DNA of 5,761 bases, taken from NCBI GenBank assembly GCA_028866355.1, contig JAGWIH010000159.1, forward strand, positions 1 through 5,761. Reading direction: 5' to 3'. This document shows, one piece after another, positions 5,605 through 5,761 of the stretch (its first letter is position 1; every line of letters begins with the position of its first letter). This DNA is from Alphaproteobacteria bacterium. GTDB lineage: Bacteria; Pseudomonadota; Alphaproteobacteria; ATCC43930; CGMCC-115725. The notes beneath the pieces were generated by a model. That model made no database searches, had not been told where the DNA came from, and saw only the letters and a program-made list of their open reading frames with translations. A program made the translations under genes and the position numbers.

Positions 5605-5761
5605 ATGGACGACACCGAATTCGACAGCAATTCCGCCCCCGGCGGCGCGCCGTCGCGCCGCAAGCTGCTGCGCTGCATGGCGTGGGCCGGCGCCGGAACC
5701 TTGTGGAGCGTCGTCGGCGGCGTGCCGACGCCGTTCAGCCTCGGCACCGGCGAGGCGCAAG
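5605..5761 (+). CDS. N-terminus of a Tat-exported protein, possibly a metallophosphoesterase (partial)
   Basis: The frame starts at the ATG at 5605 and is open to the window edge; 52 residues are visible. GGAG at 5594-5597, seven bases upstream, fixes the start. The N-terminus is hydrophilic (MDDTEFDSNSAPGGAP), then PSRRKLLR fits the twin-arginine pattern, followed by a moderately hydrophobic stretch (CMAWAGAGTLWSVVGGVP). This CMAWAGxGxLW-VxGGVP pattern recalls the leaders of calcineurin-like metallophosphoesterases in proteobacteria. That is recollection of a leader only; no metal-binding motif is in view, so the enzyme assignment is tentative, while the Tat-type leader is better supported. 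The protein would be folded in the cytoplasm and then exported, or anchored by the uncleaved leader. A candidate ECF promoter lies just upstream, placing it in the same regulon as the porin and small secreted protein. Confidence 0.7.
   Translation, partial: MDDTEFDSNSAPGGAPSRRKLLRCMAWAGAGTLWSVVGGVPTPFSLGTGEAQ

Noticed and set aside
5140..5760. 206-residue minus-strand frame across the right end
   Set aside because: It is antisense to two better-supported plus-strand genes, with Arg/Ala-rich low-complexity composition typical of chance frames in GC-rich DNA and no recognisable motif.

Overview
The window is GC-rich chromosomal DNA of an alphaproteobacterial type, possibly Hyphomicrobiales. 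The evidence is the base composition, an ECF sigma/zinc anti-sigma pair, a stand-alone receiver protein, a Leu/Ile/Val-type binding protein and a DcaP-like porin. No rRNA, tRNA, CRISPR array, insertion sequence or integrase was seen, and no gene looks broken. The taxon is inferred from gene style, not from a marker gene.

Layout. (1) 6-431, minus: single-domain response regulator. (2) 606-1850, plus: secreted substrate-binding protein of a branched-chain amino-acid-type ABC importer, without its permease or ATPase genes here. (3) 1861-2619 and 2617-3152, minus: a translationally coupled operon (ATGA overlap) of an ECF sigma factor and a one-pass membrane anti-sigma factor with an HxxxCxxC zinc motif. 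It converges on the binding-protein gene with only 10 bases between stop codons. (4) 3153-3473: divergent control region. (5) 3474-4859, plus: DcaP-like outer-membrane porin, followed by a long stem-loop. (6) 5078-5281, plus: 67-residue secreted protein of unknown function. (7) 5282-5604: gap with two strong stem-loops. (8) 5605 to the window edge, plus: N-terminus of a Tat-type exported protein, tentatively a metallophosphoesterase.

The main result is a bipartite motif, (G/C)CGAATA, exactly 16 bases, then (A/G)ATC, found five times. It lies upstream of the sigma operon (two minus-strand copies), the porin, the small secreted protein and the Tat-type gene, each copy pointing at its gene. Coding-region copies of the first half that I found lack the second half at that spacing. 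The simplest reading is that this is the promoter recognised by the ECF sigma factor encoded here, and that the sigma operon and the three exported proteins form a local envelope regulon controlled through the membrane anti-sigma factor. The response regulator and the binding protein lack the motif and are probably separate.
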